Positions 1-8,326 of a stretch of 64,000 nucleotides of DNA are shown piece by piece. The stretch's first letter is position 1, and the number at the start of each line of letters is the position of its first letter. The translations under genes were made by a program, and so were the position numbers. Source of the stretch: Wenyingzhuangia sp. 2_MG-2023 (GTDB lineage Bacteria > Bacteroidota > Bacteroidia > Flavobacteriales > Flavobacteriaceae); contig NZ_JAUOSB010000007.1 of NCBI RefSeq assembly GCF_030548295.1, forward strand, positions 102,673-166,672, written 5' to 3'. The notes beneath the pieces are model-generated. The model ran no database searches, had not been told where the DNA came from, and saw only the letters and a list, made by a program, of their open reading frames with translations.

Positions 1-780
1 TATGACTATATTATAGTAGATCAATATATTGTAGCTGTTGACAAAGATTACATTTATCAAAATACTTACTACGGTGACCTTTCTGACCCCGCATATTTAT
101 TATCTGTAAAAGGTACAGCTGGATACATCATTGATTGGGGAACTGCGGCAGAAGCAGGAGAAACTCCATACATTACTTTGACAGGAATAGAAGAAGCTCC
201 TTGGTTATATGTAAAAGGGGATTATATTCTTTTGAATACCTTAAAACCCGAAAAAATAGTTCAATACGAAGGTAGTGGATATAATAAATTTTTCATATCA
301 CATTACGAAAACAGCATTGTAAGTGTGGTTGATTTAGAGTCTTCAGGAGAAGTTACAGAAATTACTCTAAACGACAATGTAGATGACTTATTTGTTGTTG
401 GTGATAAAATAGCCCTGTTGGCAAAAGGAAATCCTGGTCTTGCTGCCATACAAGAGATAGATGTAACAGACAACAGCTTTAGTACAAAATATACTTTTGC
501 TACTGATGAATATCCAACCGCTTTGGTCTATGCTAACGAAAGCTATTATTATGCTCTAAACGATAAAATTTACAAAATGGGAATTAATTCTAACATTCCT
601 ACAGAAGTGTTGCAAACTACATTTACAGATTTTACCATTGATGGTAATTACATTTACGGAATCAACAGTTCTACTACTGGAGAAAATTCTACGTTTAGCG
701 CATACAATCTTACTACGGGTTCTTTATTAGTAAGCTCTGAAATTGGTATCAATGCTAACAACATCTATATTATAGAATAA
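1..780 (+). CDS. C-terminal part of a beta-propeller-like protein (5' end outside window)
   Basis: The reading frame is open from the first base of the window to the TAA at 778-780, so the gene starts upstream and about 259 codons are visible. The protein is rich in Tyr, Asn, Thr and Asp. It has repeated short strands of the kind seen in secreted beta-propeller proteins (for example stretches around FVVGDKIALLAKGNPG and YANESYYYALNDKIYKMG). No catalytic motif is visible and I cannot name the family. A strong hairpin follows the stop and separates it from the convergent fabD. An internal TTG at 178 is not a credible start because coding sense continues upstream of it. Confidence 0.75.
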   Translation, partial: YDYIIVDQYIVAVDKDYIYQNTYYGDLSDPAYLLSVKGTAGYIIDWGTAAEAGETPYITLTGIEEAPWLYVKGDYILLNTLKPEKIVQYEGSGYNKFFISHYENSIVSVVDLESSGEVTEITLNDNVDDLFVVGDKIALLAKGNPGLAAIQEIDVTDNSFSTKYTFATDEYPTALVYANESYYYALNDKIYKMGINSNIPTEVLQTTFTDFTIDGNYIYGINSSTTGENSTFSAYNLTTGSLLVSSEIGINANNIYIIE

Positions 781-786
781 AAAACT

Positions 787-830
787 AAAAACACAAAAAC
801 CCTAGCTTTGCTAGGGTTTTTGTGTTTTTT
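787..830. terminator. Bidirectional terminator between the propeller gene and fabD
   Basis: A long perfect stem is formed by AAAAACCCTAGC and GCTAGGGTTTTT around a short TTT-type loop. A-rich and T-rich flanks on both sides let it serve both convergent genes. Confidence 0.85.
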
Positions 831-846
831 AAAGAATTTATTTTTC

Positions 847-1728
847 TTAAATTTCTGCACTACTTCTAGCCACAGATCTATCAATTTTAGCAAATAAACC
901 TTGTAATACTTTACCTGGTCCAACTTCAATTACTTCCGTTGCTCCATCAGCAATCATCGCTTGTGCACATTGTGTCCACTTTACAGCTCCTGTTAACTGA
1001 GCTATTAAGTTTTCTTTAATTTCATTAGCATTCGTAACTGCTTTTGCTACTACATTTTGGTACACTGGGCAAGAAGGTTCATTAAACTGAGTTGCTTTAA
1101 TAGCTGCTGCTAATTCTTCTTTAGCAGGTGCCATTAGCGGCGAATGGAATGCTCCACCCACAGGTAATAATAAAGCTCTACGTGCTCCTTTCTCTGTAGC
1201 TAATTCACAAGCTGCTTTTACTGCTTCTAATTCTCCAGAAATCACTAACTGTCCTGGACAGTTGTAATTTGCGGCTACCACAACTCCATCAATAGCAGCA
1301 CAAATTTCTTCTACTACTGCATCTTCTAAGCCTAAAACAGCTGCCATGGTTCCTGGTATAGAATCACATGCTTTTTGCATTGCATCGGCACGTTTTGCTA
1401 CTAACTTTAATCCATCTTCAAAAGACAAAGTTCCGTTAGCAACTAGAGCTGATAACTCTCCTAAAGAGTGTCCTGCTACCATATCTGCTTTAAAATCGTC
1501 TCCCAACACCTTAGCTAAAATTACAGAGTGTAAAAACACTGCTGGTTGGGTAACATTGGTTTGTTTTAAATCTTCTGCAGAACCTTCAAACATAATTTTA
1601 GTAATTTCAAATCCTAAAATTTGGTTTGCTTGCTCAAACAATTCCTTGGCCAATGGAGAGTTCTCATACAAATCTTTCCCCATCCCTGTAAACTGTGCTC
1701 CTTGTCCAGGAAATACAAATGCTTTCAT
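847..1728 (-). CDS. fabD: Malonyl-CoA:acyl carrier protein transacylase (FabD)
   Basis: This enzyme moves malonyl groups from CoA to ACP for fatty-acid elongation in the cytoplasm. The 293-residue length is normal for FabD. Visible signatures are the N-terminal FPGQGAQ (residues 6-12), the nucleophile elbow GHSLGE with Ser88, Arg113, which matches the carboxylate-binding arginine, and His195 in GAFHSPLM as catalytic base. It stands alone on the minus strand, convergent with the upstream propeller gene and divergent from the queuosine-precursor transporter. No other fab gene is adjacent; fabH lies 26 kb away. The ATG at 1728 is directly followed by the conserved N-terminus. Confidence 0.97.
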   Translation of the reverse strand: MKAFVFPGQGAQFTGMGKDLYENSPLAKELFEQANQILGFEITKIMFEGSAEDLKQTNVTQPAVFLHSVILAKVLGDDFKADMVAGHSLGELSALVANGTLSFEDGLKLVAKRADAMQKACDSIPGTMAAVLGLEDAVVEEICAAIDGVVVAANYNCPGQLVISGELEAVKAACELATEKGARRALLLPVGGAFHSPLMAPAKEELAAAIKATQFNEPSCPVYQNVVAKAVTNANEIKENLIAQLTGAVKWTQCAQAMIADGATEVIEVGPGKVLQGLFAKIDRSVARSSAEI

Positions 1729-1768
1729 AAAAAACTAGTTTTTCTAAATTTTGTGGGGCAAAAGTAGC

Positions 1769-1794
1769 AAAAAACACTCAAAAGAGTGTTTTTT
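1769..1794. other. Hairpin between divergent promoters
   Basis: An 11-bp perfect stem (AAAAAACACTC / GAGTGTTTTTT) with an AAAA loop sits between the divergent fabD and transporter genes. It has terminator shape but there is no gene end next to it. It could block divergent read-through or act in the fabD leader. Confidence 0.45.
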
Positions 1795-1838
1795 AAATCA
1801 AAGAGTTCTATTTTTATAGGTCTCAAGACAAATAGTTT

Positions 1839-2534
1839 ATGACATTACAAAAGAACAACCAAGCAACTGCTACCTATCTAATTTTAGCGACTCTGTTTAT
1901 TACTTCCTTAGTGGTTTCTAATCTAATTTTTCAAAAGTTTTTTTATTGGAATCCTTTTGGTTGGTATCGCTTTGAGATTTCTGTTGGAATTCTTCCCTAC
2001 CCTATTACTTTTTTAATTACAGACACAATCTCAGAAATTTATGGTAAAAAAAAGGCCAATCAAGTTGTGATTGCTGGAATTTTTGCTTCTGTTTTTTCCA
2101 TGCTTATTATTTTAATTGCTAATGTAGCTCCTGCATTAGAAAACTCTCCCGTATCCAATTCTATTTTTTCTCAAGTTTTTGGTCTTTCTCCTTTAGGTGT
2201 TTTGGCCTCTATGTTAGCTTATTTAACAGCTCAATTTATAGACATTAGAATCTATCATTTTTGGAAAGAATATACCCAAGGAAAACACCTTTGGTTGCGC
2301 AACAATTTTTCTACTTTTACATCGCAACTGGTAGACACAACATTTGTAGTTGGATTGCTATGTTTTTTTGAAGTTTTATCATGGAACTCTTTTACCTCAC
2401 TTGTATTAAGTGGATTTTTATTCAAAGCTATTATTGCAATTTTAGACACTCCTATTCTTTATACAATTGTTTTTTATTTAAAAAAGAAGTTTCATTTAAA
2501 TGTAAACGATGAAATAAAATCGTTAAAGTTGTAA
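1839..2534 (+). CDS. Queuosine precursor transporter, YhhQ/VUT family
   Basis: This is a 231-residue integral membrane protein with about six hydrophobic segments. The family (PF02592) imports queuosine precursors such as preQ0/preQ1 or queuine for tRNA modification. Family traits visible here are an early membrane segment, then a Pro-rich reentrant stretch around GILPYPITFLITDTISEIYG (residues about 51-70) with conserved TD and EIYGKK, and a later Asp/Arg-containing helix TAQFIDIRIYHFWK. The ATG is followed by a polar lead and then a membrane helix. The DUF547 gene starts 51 bp downstream. Substrate assignment is by family only. Confidence 0.88.
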   Translation: MTLQKNNQATATYLILATLFITSLVVSNLIFQKFFYWNPFGWYRFEISVGILPYPITFLITDTISEIYGKKKANQVVIAGIFASVFSMLIILIANVAPALENSPVSNSIFSQVFGLSPLGVLASMLAYLTAQFIDIRIYHFWKEYTQGKHLWLRNNFSTFTSQLVDTTFVVGLLCFFEVLSWNSFTSLVLSGFLFKAIIAILDTPILYTIVFYLKKKFHLNVNDEIKSLKL

Positions 2535-2585
2535 TGTTTCTATTCAATTCTCAACTAAGGCCTAAAGATTATTGATCTCTAGTTT

Positions 2586-3293
2586 ATGAAACATTTATTT
2601 TTTATTGGGGCACTTTTAATAAGCCTACATTCTTTTTCTCAAACTTCTGTTTGGAACAATTTATTACAAAAACACGTTGATGATAACGGTTGGGTTGATT
2701 ATGATGCTTTTGCTAAAGACAAAACTCAACTTGACTCTTATTTAAAGTATTTAGAAAAAAAATCTCCTGATACATCTTGGTCAGCAAACAAAACAAAAGC
2801 TTTTTGGATCAATGCTTACAATGCTTATACTATCAAACTTATTTTAGAGAACTATCCTTTAACATCAATTACTGATATTAAAAAAAACGACCTAAATGCA
2901 TGGGAAATTCCTTTTGCTAAAGTTGGTGGTAAAACCATAAGCCTAAATCATATTGAACACGATATATTGAGAAAAAAATTTAACGATCCTAGAATTCATG
3001 CTGGAGTTAATTGTGCTTCTATTTCTTGTCCTGCATTGCCTAACATAGCTTTTACAGAAAATAATATAGAAAAACTCTTAACCCAAAAAATGAAAACTTT
3101 TGTTAATGATACCAGTAGAAACCAAATAACTACTACAAAAATTAAATTATCACAAATATTCAATTGGTTCCAAGATGATTTTACTCAGCAGAGTGATTTG
3201 ATTACTTTTATCAATCAGTATAGCCAAACAAAGGTTAATCCTTCAGCTACCATAAACTATATTGAATACAATTGGAATTTAAACAATCAATAA
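2586..3293 (+). CDS. Secreted DUF547 protein
   Basis: This 235-residue protein starts with a signal peptide (MKHLFFIGALLISLHSFSQ) and should be periplasmic or surface-exposed. The rest matches the DUF547 pattern: KAFWINAYNAYTI near residue 70, a central HIEHDILR, then GVNCASISCPALPN with two close cysteines. This Asn/Cys/His/Asp layout has led to suggestions of a papain-like or NlpC/P60-like fold. I do not know its substrate. It ends 10 bp before the arsenosugar peroxidase-like gene and may be co-transcribed with it; many flavobacterial ars loci carry accessory genes of this kind. Confidence 0.85.
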   Translation: MKHLFFIGALLISLHSFSQTSVWNNLLQKHVDDNGWVDYDAFAKDKTQLDSYLKYLEKKSPDTSWSANKTKAFWINAYNAYTIKLILENYPLTSITDIKKNDLNAWEIPFAKVGGKTISLNHIEHDILRKKFNDPRIHAGVNCASISCPALPNIAFTENNIEKLLTQKMKTFVNDTSRNQITTTKIKLSQIFNWFQDDFTQQSDLITFINQYSQTKVNPSATINYIEYNWNLNNQ

Positions 3294-3303
3294 AAACAAT
3301 CAA

Positions 3304-3639
3304 ATGCAAAAAACATATTACGATCCAAAAGACTTAAAAGATTTTGGGAAAATTAGCCAATGGGATCAGGAATTAGGAGATAAATTTTTTGAATACTATG
3401 GAAAAGTTTTTGAAGAAGGAGCTCTAACAGCTCGCGAAAAATCTTTAATCGCCTTAGCTGTTTCGCATACCGTACAATGTGCATATTGTATTGATGCTTA
3501 TACTAGTGATGGTTTAAAACGTGGGTTAGAAAGAGAAGAAATGATGGAAGCCGTACATGTAGCTGCTGCTATAAAATCGGGAGCTACTTTGGTTCATGGT
3601 GTTCAAATGATGAAGAAATACGACAAATTGTCCATGTAG
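3304..3639 (+). CDS. Arsenosugar biosynthesis-associated peroxidase-like protein
   Basis: This 111-residue carboxymuconolactone-decarboxylase/AhpD-like protein carries the redox pair in CAYCIDAYTSDGLKRG (residues about 59-74), preceded by LTAREKSLIALAVSHTVQ. The all-helical AhpD fold uses the CxxC and a nearby His for thiol peroxidase or reductase chemistry. In Bacteroidota and cyanobacteria this exact small type sits beside ArsS, as it does here (82 bp upstream), and is annotated as arsenosugar-associated. A role in thiol reduction of arsenic intermediates is inference. Confidence 0.88.
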   Translation: MQKTYYDPKDLKDFGKISQWDQELGDKFFEYYGKVFEEGALTAREKSLIALAVSHTVQCAYCIDAYTSDGLKRGLEREEMMEAVHVAAAIKSGATLVHGVQMMKKYDKLSM

Positions 3640-3640
3640 A

Positions 3641-3720
3641 AATTAGTATCAAGTAGCTAGTCATGAGTCTCAAATTTTTTGGATACTCAATACCTAATAC
3701 CTGATACCTGATACTGAAAA
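3641..3720. repeat. Imperfect inverted/tandem repeat between the peroxidase-like gene and arsS
   Basis: The left part reads AGTATCAAGTAGCTAGT. The right part contains tandem ATACCTAATACC / TGATACCTGATACTG units whose complement (AGTATCAGGTATCAGG) matches the left part. This gives an imperfect stem of roughly 25 bp. It resembles the short dispersed AGTATCAAGTA-type intergenic repeats common in flavobacterial genomes, but no second copy was found in this window. Confidence 0.5.
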
Positions 3721-3721
3721 A

Positions 3722-4771
3722 ATGAAATCACTCGCAAAAAGAAAAGATAGTTTAGCAGATCCTAAAAATCAATTGGCTTTATTTAATAATGGAATATTTG
3801 CCAACGGAGAACTACCAACTTTTAAACAAAAAGTTTCAGAAAGCAATCAATACCCTTTAAAACCTAATAAACTTGAGGTTTTCCAAGTAAATTTGGGTTA
3901 TATGTGTAATCAAGTTTGTGCACATTGCCATGTAGATGCAGGTCCCGATAGAAAAGAAATCATGACTACCGAAACCATGCAGTTGTGTTTAGACAAACTA
4001 AAAGAATCTGGAGCTACTACTTTAGATTTAACTGGTGGTGCACCAGAAATGAATCCTAATTTTAGATGGTTTGTAGAAGAAGCTAGTAAAATTGGAATTC
4101 AAGATTTTATTGTACGTTCTAACCTTACCATTCTTAGGGCTAATAAAAAATATTACGACATGCCTGAGTTTTTTAAAAAACACAATGTACATGTTGTTTC
4201 TTCTTTGCCTTTTTACAAACGCGGAAAAACAGACAAACAACGTGGTAACGGAGTTTTTGATGCTTCTATTGAAGCTTTAAAAGAACTAAATAAAGTTGGA
4301 TATGGAATAGAAGGAAGCGGTCTAAAATTAGATTTAGTTTACAATCCTTCTGGTGCTTTTTTACCTGGTAATCAAACAGAATTAGAGCAAGAATTTAAAA
4401 CTGCTTTAAAAGAGGATTTTAACATTACTTTCAATCAACTATTTTCTATTACCAACTTACCTATTAGTAGATTTTTAGAATTTTTAGTTGCTTCTGAAAA
4501 CTACGAAGATTACATGGATGAACTGGTAGACGCTTACAATCCTGCAGCTGTAGAAAACGTAATGTGTAAAAATACCATCTCTATAGACTGGAATGGAGAT
4601 TTGTATGATTGTGATTTTAATCAACAATTAGATTTAAAAGTAGCTACCAAAGGAAAACATATTTCGGAATTTGATGTAGAAGCACTTAGTAAAAGACAAA
4701 TTATAGTTTCACAACATTGTTATGGTTGTACTGCTGGAGCAGGTAGTAGTTGCCAGGGAACAGTAGTATAA
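3722..4771 (+). CDS. arsS: Arsenosugar biosynthesis radical SAM protein ArsS
   Basis: This is a 349-residue radical SAM enzyme. The cluster-binding cysteines are in CNQVCAHCHVDAGPD (residues about 62-76), the CxxxCxxC triad. A GG-E-like stretch follows in LTGGAPEMNP. A C-terminal Cys-rich segment (MCKNTISIDW, YDCDFNQQ, HCYGCTAGAGSSCQG) is typical of ArsS and likely binds an auxiliary cluster or the substrate. In the known pathway ArsS joins a 5'-deoxyadenosyl group to dimethylarsenite, the first committed step to arsenosugars. Some family members carry selenocysteine in the C-terminal motif; here all codons are Cys or ordinary sense codons. A terminator hairpin follows directly. Confidence 0.93.
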   Translation: MKSLAKRKDSLADPKNQLALFNNGIFANGELPTFKQKVSESNQYPLKPNKLEVFQVNLGYMCNQVCAHCHVDAGPDRKEIMTTETMQLCLDKLKESGATTLDLTGGAPEMNPNFRWFVEEASKIGIQDFIVRSNLTILRANKKYYDMPEFFKKHNVHVVSSLPFYKRGKTDKQRGNGVFDASIEALKELNKVGYGIEGSGLKLDLVYNPSGAFLPGNQTELEQEFKTALKEDFNITFNQLFSITNLPISRFLEFLVASENYEDYMDELVDAYNPAAVENVMCKNTISIDWNGDLYDCDFNQQLDLKVATKGKHISEFDVEALSKRQIIVSQHCYGCTAGAGSSCQGTVV

Positions 4772-4777
4772 ACATCA

Positions 4778-4812
4778 CTTTTAAAGAGGTAAAATTATTA
4801 CCTCTTTAAAAG
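4778..4812. terminator. Bidirectional terminator after arsS
   Basis: Perfect stem CTTTTAAAGAGGTAA / TTACCTCTTTAAAAG around AATTA. It lies between convergent arsS and the kinase gene. Confidence 0.8.
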
Positions 4813-4813
4813 C

Positions 4814-5779
4814 TTATATTAATTGATAAGCTATTTTCAACAAATATTCTTTTTCTTTTAAATTTCTTTCTAAAGGCAATTGAGCTAACCCTATTATTCT
4901 TCGCATTATTTCTATACCTGTTACTTTTTTTAATAAGGTTGAGTTTATTGAATTTGGATATTTTTCAATTATCTTATCAATCATTTTTATCTCCATTGTA
5001 GCCATAGTAACATGTGCTGCCATTACACCTAAATCAAACTCTGCAAAACCTAAAAAGGTAAATTCCGGATCTAAAACATATATTTCATCCTCATTTTTCA
5101 TCCAACTTCCAGGATAAAAATCTCCGTGTAGTAAAACATTTCCTTCTGATAAGTACAACGCTCCTATTTCTTTAATCTTTTGTTTTAAATCGGTATCTTT
5201 TTTATAAACTAAAGACAAAGCCTCTAATCCTTTTTGAATTGTATCTAAAGAAAAACCGTTTGTTTCCAAAAAAGGTAACTCAAAAATATGTTGATGATTT
5301 AAAATTCGTAATTCTTTATTTTTAGGATAATTAGATTTTACTTTGGTATTATGAATCTTTGTAATCATTGTAACTAAACTAGTTAACTGAGATTCAGTAA
5401 ATTCTCTAGTTCTGTATATTTCAGAAAAATCAGTACAATGACCTAAATCATCAAACACTAATAAATTTTCATCCTCATAAAAACCTAAAAGCTTAGGCAT
5501 ATTTAATTTTACAGCATGATCATCAAGCGTTTTATAGAACTGATATTCACTCTTAATACGATTTACTGGAGCCGGTATCTCTTTATATTTTTGCACATAA
5601 GGTTTAGATTGCTTTAAAATAAAAGACCTATAATTGGTTTTTATACGCAATACAATATTCATATTTCCTTCTCCAGGAATTTCGCTCCAAATTACTTCTT
5701 CAGATAAATCTTTAAAAAAACCTATTCTCTGTAAAAAACCTTGAATTACTTTTGGCTGTATTTCTTTTTCTAACTGCAT
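4814..5779 (-). CDS. APH/methylthioribose-kinase-like phosphotransferase
   Basis: This is a small-molecule kinase of the aminoglycoside phosphotransferase fold, about 321 residues. Visible elements are a P-loop-like N-lobe (GEGNMNIVLRI), the FILKQ lysine, LLVFDDLG at the hinge, the catalytic loop LLHGDFYPGSWM with Asp, and the metal-binding DPEFTFLGFAEFDLGV. The HGDxxxGS...F(D)LG pattern is closest to 5-methylthioribose kinases, so a ribose-type substrate is plausible. The frame extends to a TTG at 5809, but I chose the ATG at 5779. It begins 2 nt after the stop of the nucleoside hydrolase and implies translational coupling. Divergent to the surrounding ars genes. Confidence 0.8.
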   Translation of the reverse strand: MQLEKEIQPKVIQGFLQRIGFFKDLSEEVIWSEIPGEGNMNIVLRIKTNYRSFILKQSKPYVQKYKEIPAPVNRIKSEYQFYKTLDDHAVKLNMPKLLGFYEDENLLVFDDLGHCTDFSEIYRTREFTESQLTSLVTMITKIHNTKVKSNYPKNKELRILNHQHIFELPFLETNGFSLDTIQKGLEALSLVYKKDTDLKQKIKEIGALYLSEGNVLLHGDFYPGSWMKNEDEIYVLDPEFTFLGFAEFDLGVMAAHVTMATMEIKMIDKIIEKYPNSINSTLLKKVTGIEIMRRIIGLAQLPLERNLKEKEYLLKIAYQLI

Positions 5780-5781
5780 TT

Positions 5782-6717
5782 CTATTGTATATCTTTTAAG
5801 CTCAACCAAAAATTATTTTCCATTTTTTCTACATTTATGGCTGTATGAATTTTAATTTTTCTTTGAGTATTTTCTTTAGGTGTATAAAATTCTTGTTTTG
5901 TTGTCCATTCAGGATGAACTAAAGCTTCTATAATTGCAACATCCCACATAATCCACTGTTTTTTTTCTTTATCTTTTTGAGTCCACCATCTATTGTATGT
6001 TTCCCATCTATTCACCAAATAATTAGCTAAAGGCCCTTTTCCTTTTAATTTTTGATCAACTGTTATTTTGTTAAAAACTAAATACTGACAAGTGGTAGCA
6101 GACATTACTTGAAAATCTAAATTTCTTGTATTTAATAAAACCTCAACCGCTATAGAATCATTATTAGAATTAAACTCTTTTTTGTTATACTGATTTGTTG
6201 CTACCGTATGCCAAAAACCAATATAATGAACTTTTAATTTAGGAATAATTTCTGGTGCTTCTAAAATTGCAGAAGCCACATTTGTAGAAGATCCTAAAAC
6301 GACTACATTTAATTTTTCGTTTTTCTTAAGCTTTAAAACTTGTTCTATAATAAACTTTGAGGCTGCAGATGGTGAAGCTTTGCTTGCAGATTTTAAAGGA
6401 ATGTTACTTCCCAAAGGAGTAGGTACATCTGTTCTATCTGCCAATTTCACTATTTCTTCGTTTATTTTTTGGCTTTCTTTTACAGATTCTTTGGAGGCCA
6501 ATGGTGAGGTGTGAAACTGAGCAGATGTGATTCCTAACAAATCAAATTTAGGTTCATTTAAAGCTCTTACTATCGCAAACAAATCATCTACTTCGTTAGC
6601 AGTATCTGCATCAATAATCAATTTTATTTTTTCTTGTGCAATTACATCATCATTGCCTAAAAACGCAAAAACAAATATAAATACCATTATTTTTATACTG
6701 AACCATCTTATTATCAT
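5782..6717 (-). CDS. Exported inosine-uridine-type nucleoside hydrolase
   Basis: The protein belongs to the inosine-uridine nucleoside hydrolase fold (PF01156), which cleaves N-ribosides to ribose and base with a bound calcium. The metal-binding N-terminal motif appears as DADTANEVDDLFAI, followed by VVLGSSTNVASAI, a central MSATTCQY and the C-terminal MWDVAIIEALVHPEW. I chose the ATG at 6717, not the upstream 6819, because it directly precedes a signal peptide (positively charged start, hydrophobic core ending near DVIAQ). This makes it about 311 residues and periplasmic. It precedes the kinase with a 2-nt gap, and both are embedded in the arsenosugar locus. Confidence 0.85.
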   Translation of the reverse strand: MIIRWFSIKIMVFIFVFAFLGNDDVIAQEKIKLIIDADTANEVDDLFAIVRALNEPKFDLLGITSAQFHTSPLASKESVKESQKINEEIVKLADRTDVPTPLGSNIPLKSASKASPSAASKFIIEQVLKLKKNEKLNVVVLGSSTNVASAILEAPEIIPKLKVHYIGFWHTVATNQYNKKEFNSNNDSIAVEVLLNTRNLDFQVMSATTCQYLVFNKITVDQKLKGKGPLANYLVNRWETYNRWWTQKDKEKKQWIMWDVAIIEALVHPEWTTKQEFYTPKENTQRKIKIHTAINVEKMENNFWLSLKDIQ

Positions 6718-6899
6718 AATAACTAAATATTTAATCACACTTTTAAGTCTTTTATACTTTAAAAACTTACAAAATAAACACCATTGTAAGCTTTTATTAG
6801 AAAATAAGACAGAAAACATAATAACATCAAAAATGGAAAGAACTAGCCCGCTTTCCCTAATATTCCATAATTTAGATTTTTTAAAATTTTACAAAAAAA

Positions 6900-7508
6900 A
6901 TGAGCAATCAACTCTTAATTATATTTACTCGCAGACCTGAACTAGGTAAAGTAAAAACTCGATTAGCCAAAGAAACTTCTGATGAAGTAGCTTTAGCAGT
7001 TTATAATGATTTGCTAGTACACACACATCAAATCACCAAAGATTTAGAAGTAGATAAGTGGGTATTTTATACCGATGAAATTGAATTTGATGATTTATGG
7101 GACGATGGAGAATTCATGAAAATGATTCAAGCAGAAGGAGATTTAGGACAAAAAATGCAATCTGCCGTTTTTAAAGGTTTTGGTGCCGGATATTTAGAAA
7201 TTGTAATTATTGGTAGTGATGTAGACACACTTTCTAAAGAAGTTATAGAAGATGCCTTTGAGCACGTAAAACAGCAAACTGTAATTGGTCCTGCCGAAGA
7301 TGGAGGTTATTATTTATTAGGTTTAAACGAACCTAGAACCGATGTTTTCACTAACAAAGAATGGGGAACAGACACTGTGTTAAGAGACACTTTTTTAGAT
7401 TTAGCAGACGAAGATGTAGCCATTTTAGATGAGTTAAATGACATCGACTATTTAGAAGATATTGAAGAAGATTCTGATTTATTTCATCACGTAAAAAACT
7501 ACAAATAA
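6900..7508 (+). CDS. TIGR04282-type (DUF2064) arsenosugar biosynthesis glycosyltransferase
   Basis: This 202-residue protein has a nucleotide-diphospho-sugar transferase-like fold. The N-terminus LLIIFTRRPELGKVKTRLA contains the typical PxxGxVKTRL signature. The central VIIGSDVDTLS gives the metal-binding DxD-like site, followed by GPAEDGGYYLLGL and NKEWGTDTVL. The family sits next to arsM/arsS and is annotated as an arsenosugar glycosyltransferase. Its acceptor would be the ribosyl-arsenical formed after loss of adenine. The stop is 1 nt before the nucleoside phosphorylase start, so they are translationally coupled. The ATG follows an A-rich leader typical of Bacteroidota. Confidence 0.88.
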   Translation: MSNQLLIIFTRRPELGKVKTRLAKETSDEVALAVYNDLLVHTHQITKDLEVDKWVFYTDEIEFDDLWDDGEFMKMIQAEGDLGQKMQSAVFKGFGAGYLEIVIIGSDVDTLSKEVIEDAFEHVKQQTVIGPAEDGGYYLLGLNEPRTDVFTNKEWGTDTVLRDTFLDLADEDVAILDELNDIDYLEDIEEDSDLFHHVKNYK

Positions 7509-7509
7509 T

Positions 7510-8325
7510 ATGACCTTAGAAAACATTCAAGAAAGTGTTGATTTTTTACAATCAAAAGGAATTAAAACACCACAAATTGGAATTATTTTAGGAACAGGGT
7601 TAGGACAATTGGTTAAGGAAATAAGTATTACTCATGAAATTGAATATACTGATATTCCTCATTTTGTTTCTGCTACATTAGAATCTCATGCAGGAAAACT
7701 TATTTTTGGAACACTTGCAGGCAAAGATGTTGTGGTAATGAATGGTCGTTTTCATGTCTATGAAGGTTATAATTTTAATGAAGTTACTTACGGAGTTAGA
7801 GTTATAAAAGCCTTGGGAGCAAAACAATTATTAATTTCTAATGCTGCCGGAGCTATTAACTTAAACTTTAATAAAGGAGAATTAATGTTAATTGATGATC
7901 ATATAAATTTACAAGGAGGTTCCCCTTTAGCTTTTAAAAATGCAAAAGAATTTGGGAATATTTTTGTAGATATGTCTGCTCCTTATCATAAAACCATGAA
8001 TCAGCAAATAGAAAACATTGCAAAAAACAACGGCATAAACTTGCACAAAGGAGTATATGCTTCTGTAGTTGGACCTCAGCTAGAAACTAGAGCAGAATAC
8101 AAGTATTTAAAAATTATTGGTGCCGATGCTGTGGGAATGAGTACCGTTCCGGAGGTGATTGTAGCCAATCAAATTGGATTGCCTTGCGTAGCCATTTCTG
8201 TATTAACAGACGAATGTGATCCTGAGAATTTAAAACCAATTAACATTCCAGAAATTTTTGAAATGGCTGCCAAAGCAGAACCACAATTAACTATTCTTTT
8301 TAAAGAATTACTTAAAACCCTATAA
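7510..8325 (+). CDS. Purine nucleoside phosphorylase, high-molecular-mass trimeric type
   Basis: This 271-residue member of PF01048 shows the PNP hallmarks GTGLGQLV, MNGRFHVYEGY, ISNAAGAIN, GVYASVVGPQLETRAE and GADAVGMSTVPEV. Such enzymes split purine nucleosides with phosphate to base and ribose-1-phosphate. Its place between the TIGR04282 glycosyltransferase (1-nt gap) and arsM (1-nt gap) suggests that it removes adenine from the adenosyl-arsenical made by ArsS, rather than serving general salvage. That role is inference from context. Confidence 0.92.
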   Translation: MTLENIQESVDFLQSKGIKTPQIGIILGTGLGQLVKEISITHEIEYTDIPHFVSATLESHAGKLIFGTLAGKDVVVMNGRFHVYEGYNFNEVTYGVRVIKALGAKQLLISNAAGAINLNFNKGELMLIDDHINLQGGSPLAFKNAKEFGNIFVDMSAPYHKTMNQQIENIAKNNGINLHKGVYASVVGPQLETRAEYKYLKIIGADAVGMSTVPEVIVANQIGLPCVAISVLTDECDPENLKPINIPEIFEMAAKAEPQLTILFKELLKTL

Positions 8326-8326
8326 A

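Noticed and set aside
1346..1738. 130-codon plus-strand frame across fabD
   Set aside because: It lies fully antisense to the well-conserved fabD and has no family features.
3722..4771. Selenocysteine version of ArsS
   Set aside because: Some ArsS proteins use selenocysteine at the C-terminal motif, but this frame has no in-frame TGA before its TAA and the motif is CYGCTAGAGSSCQG with ordinary codons.
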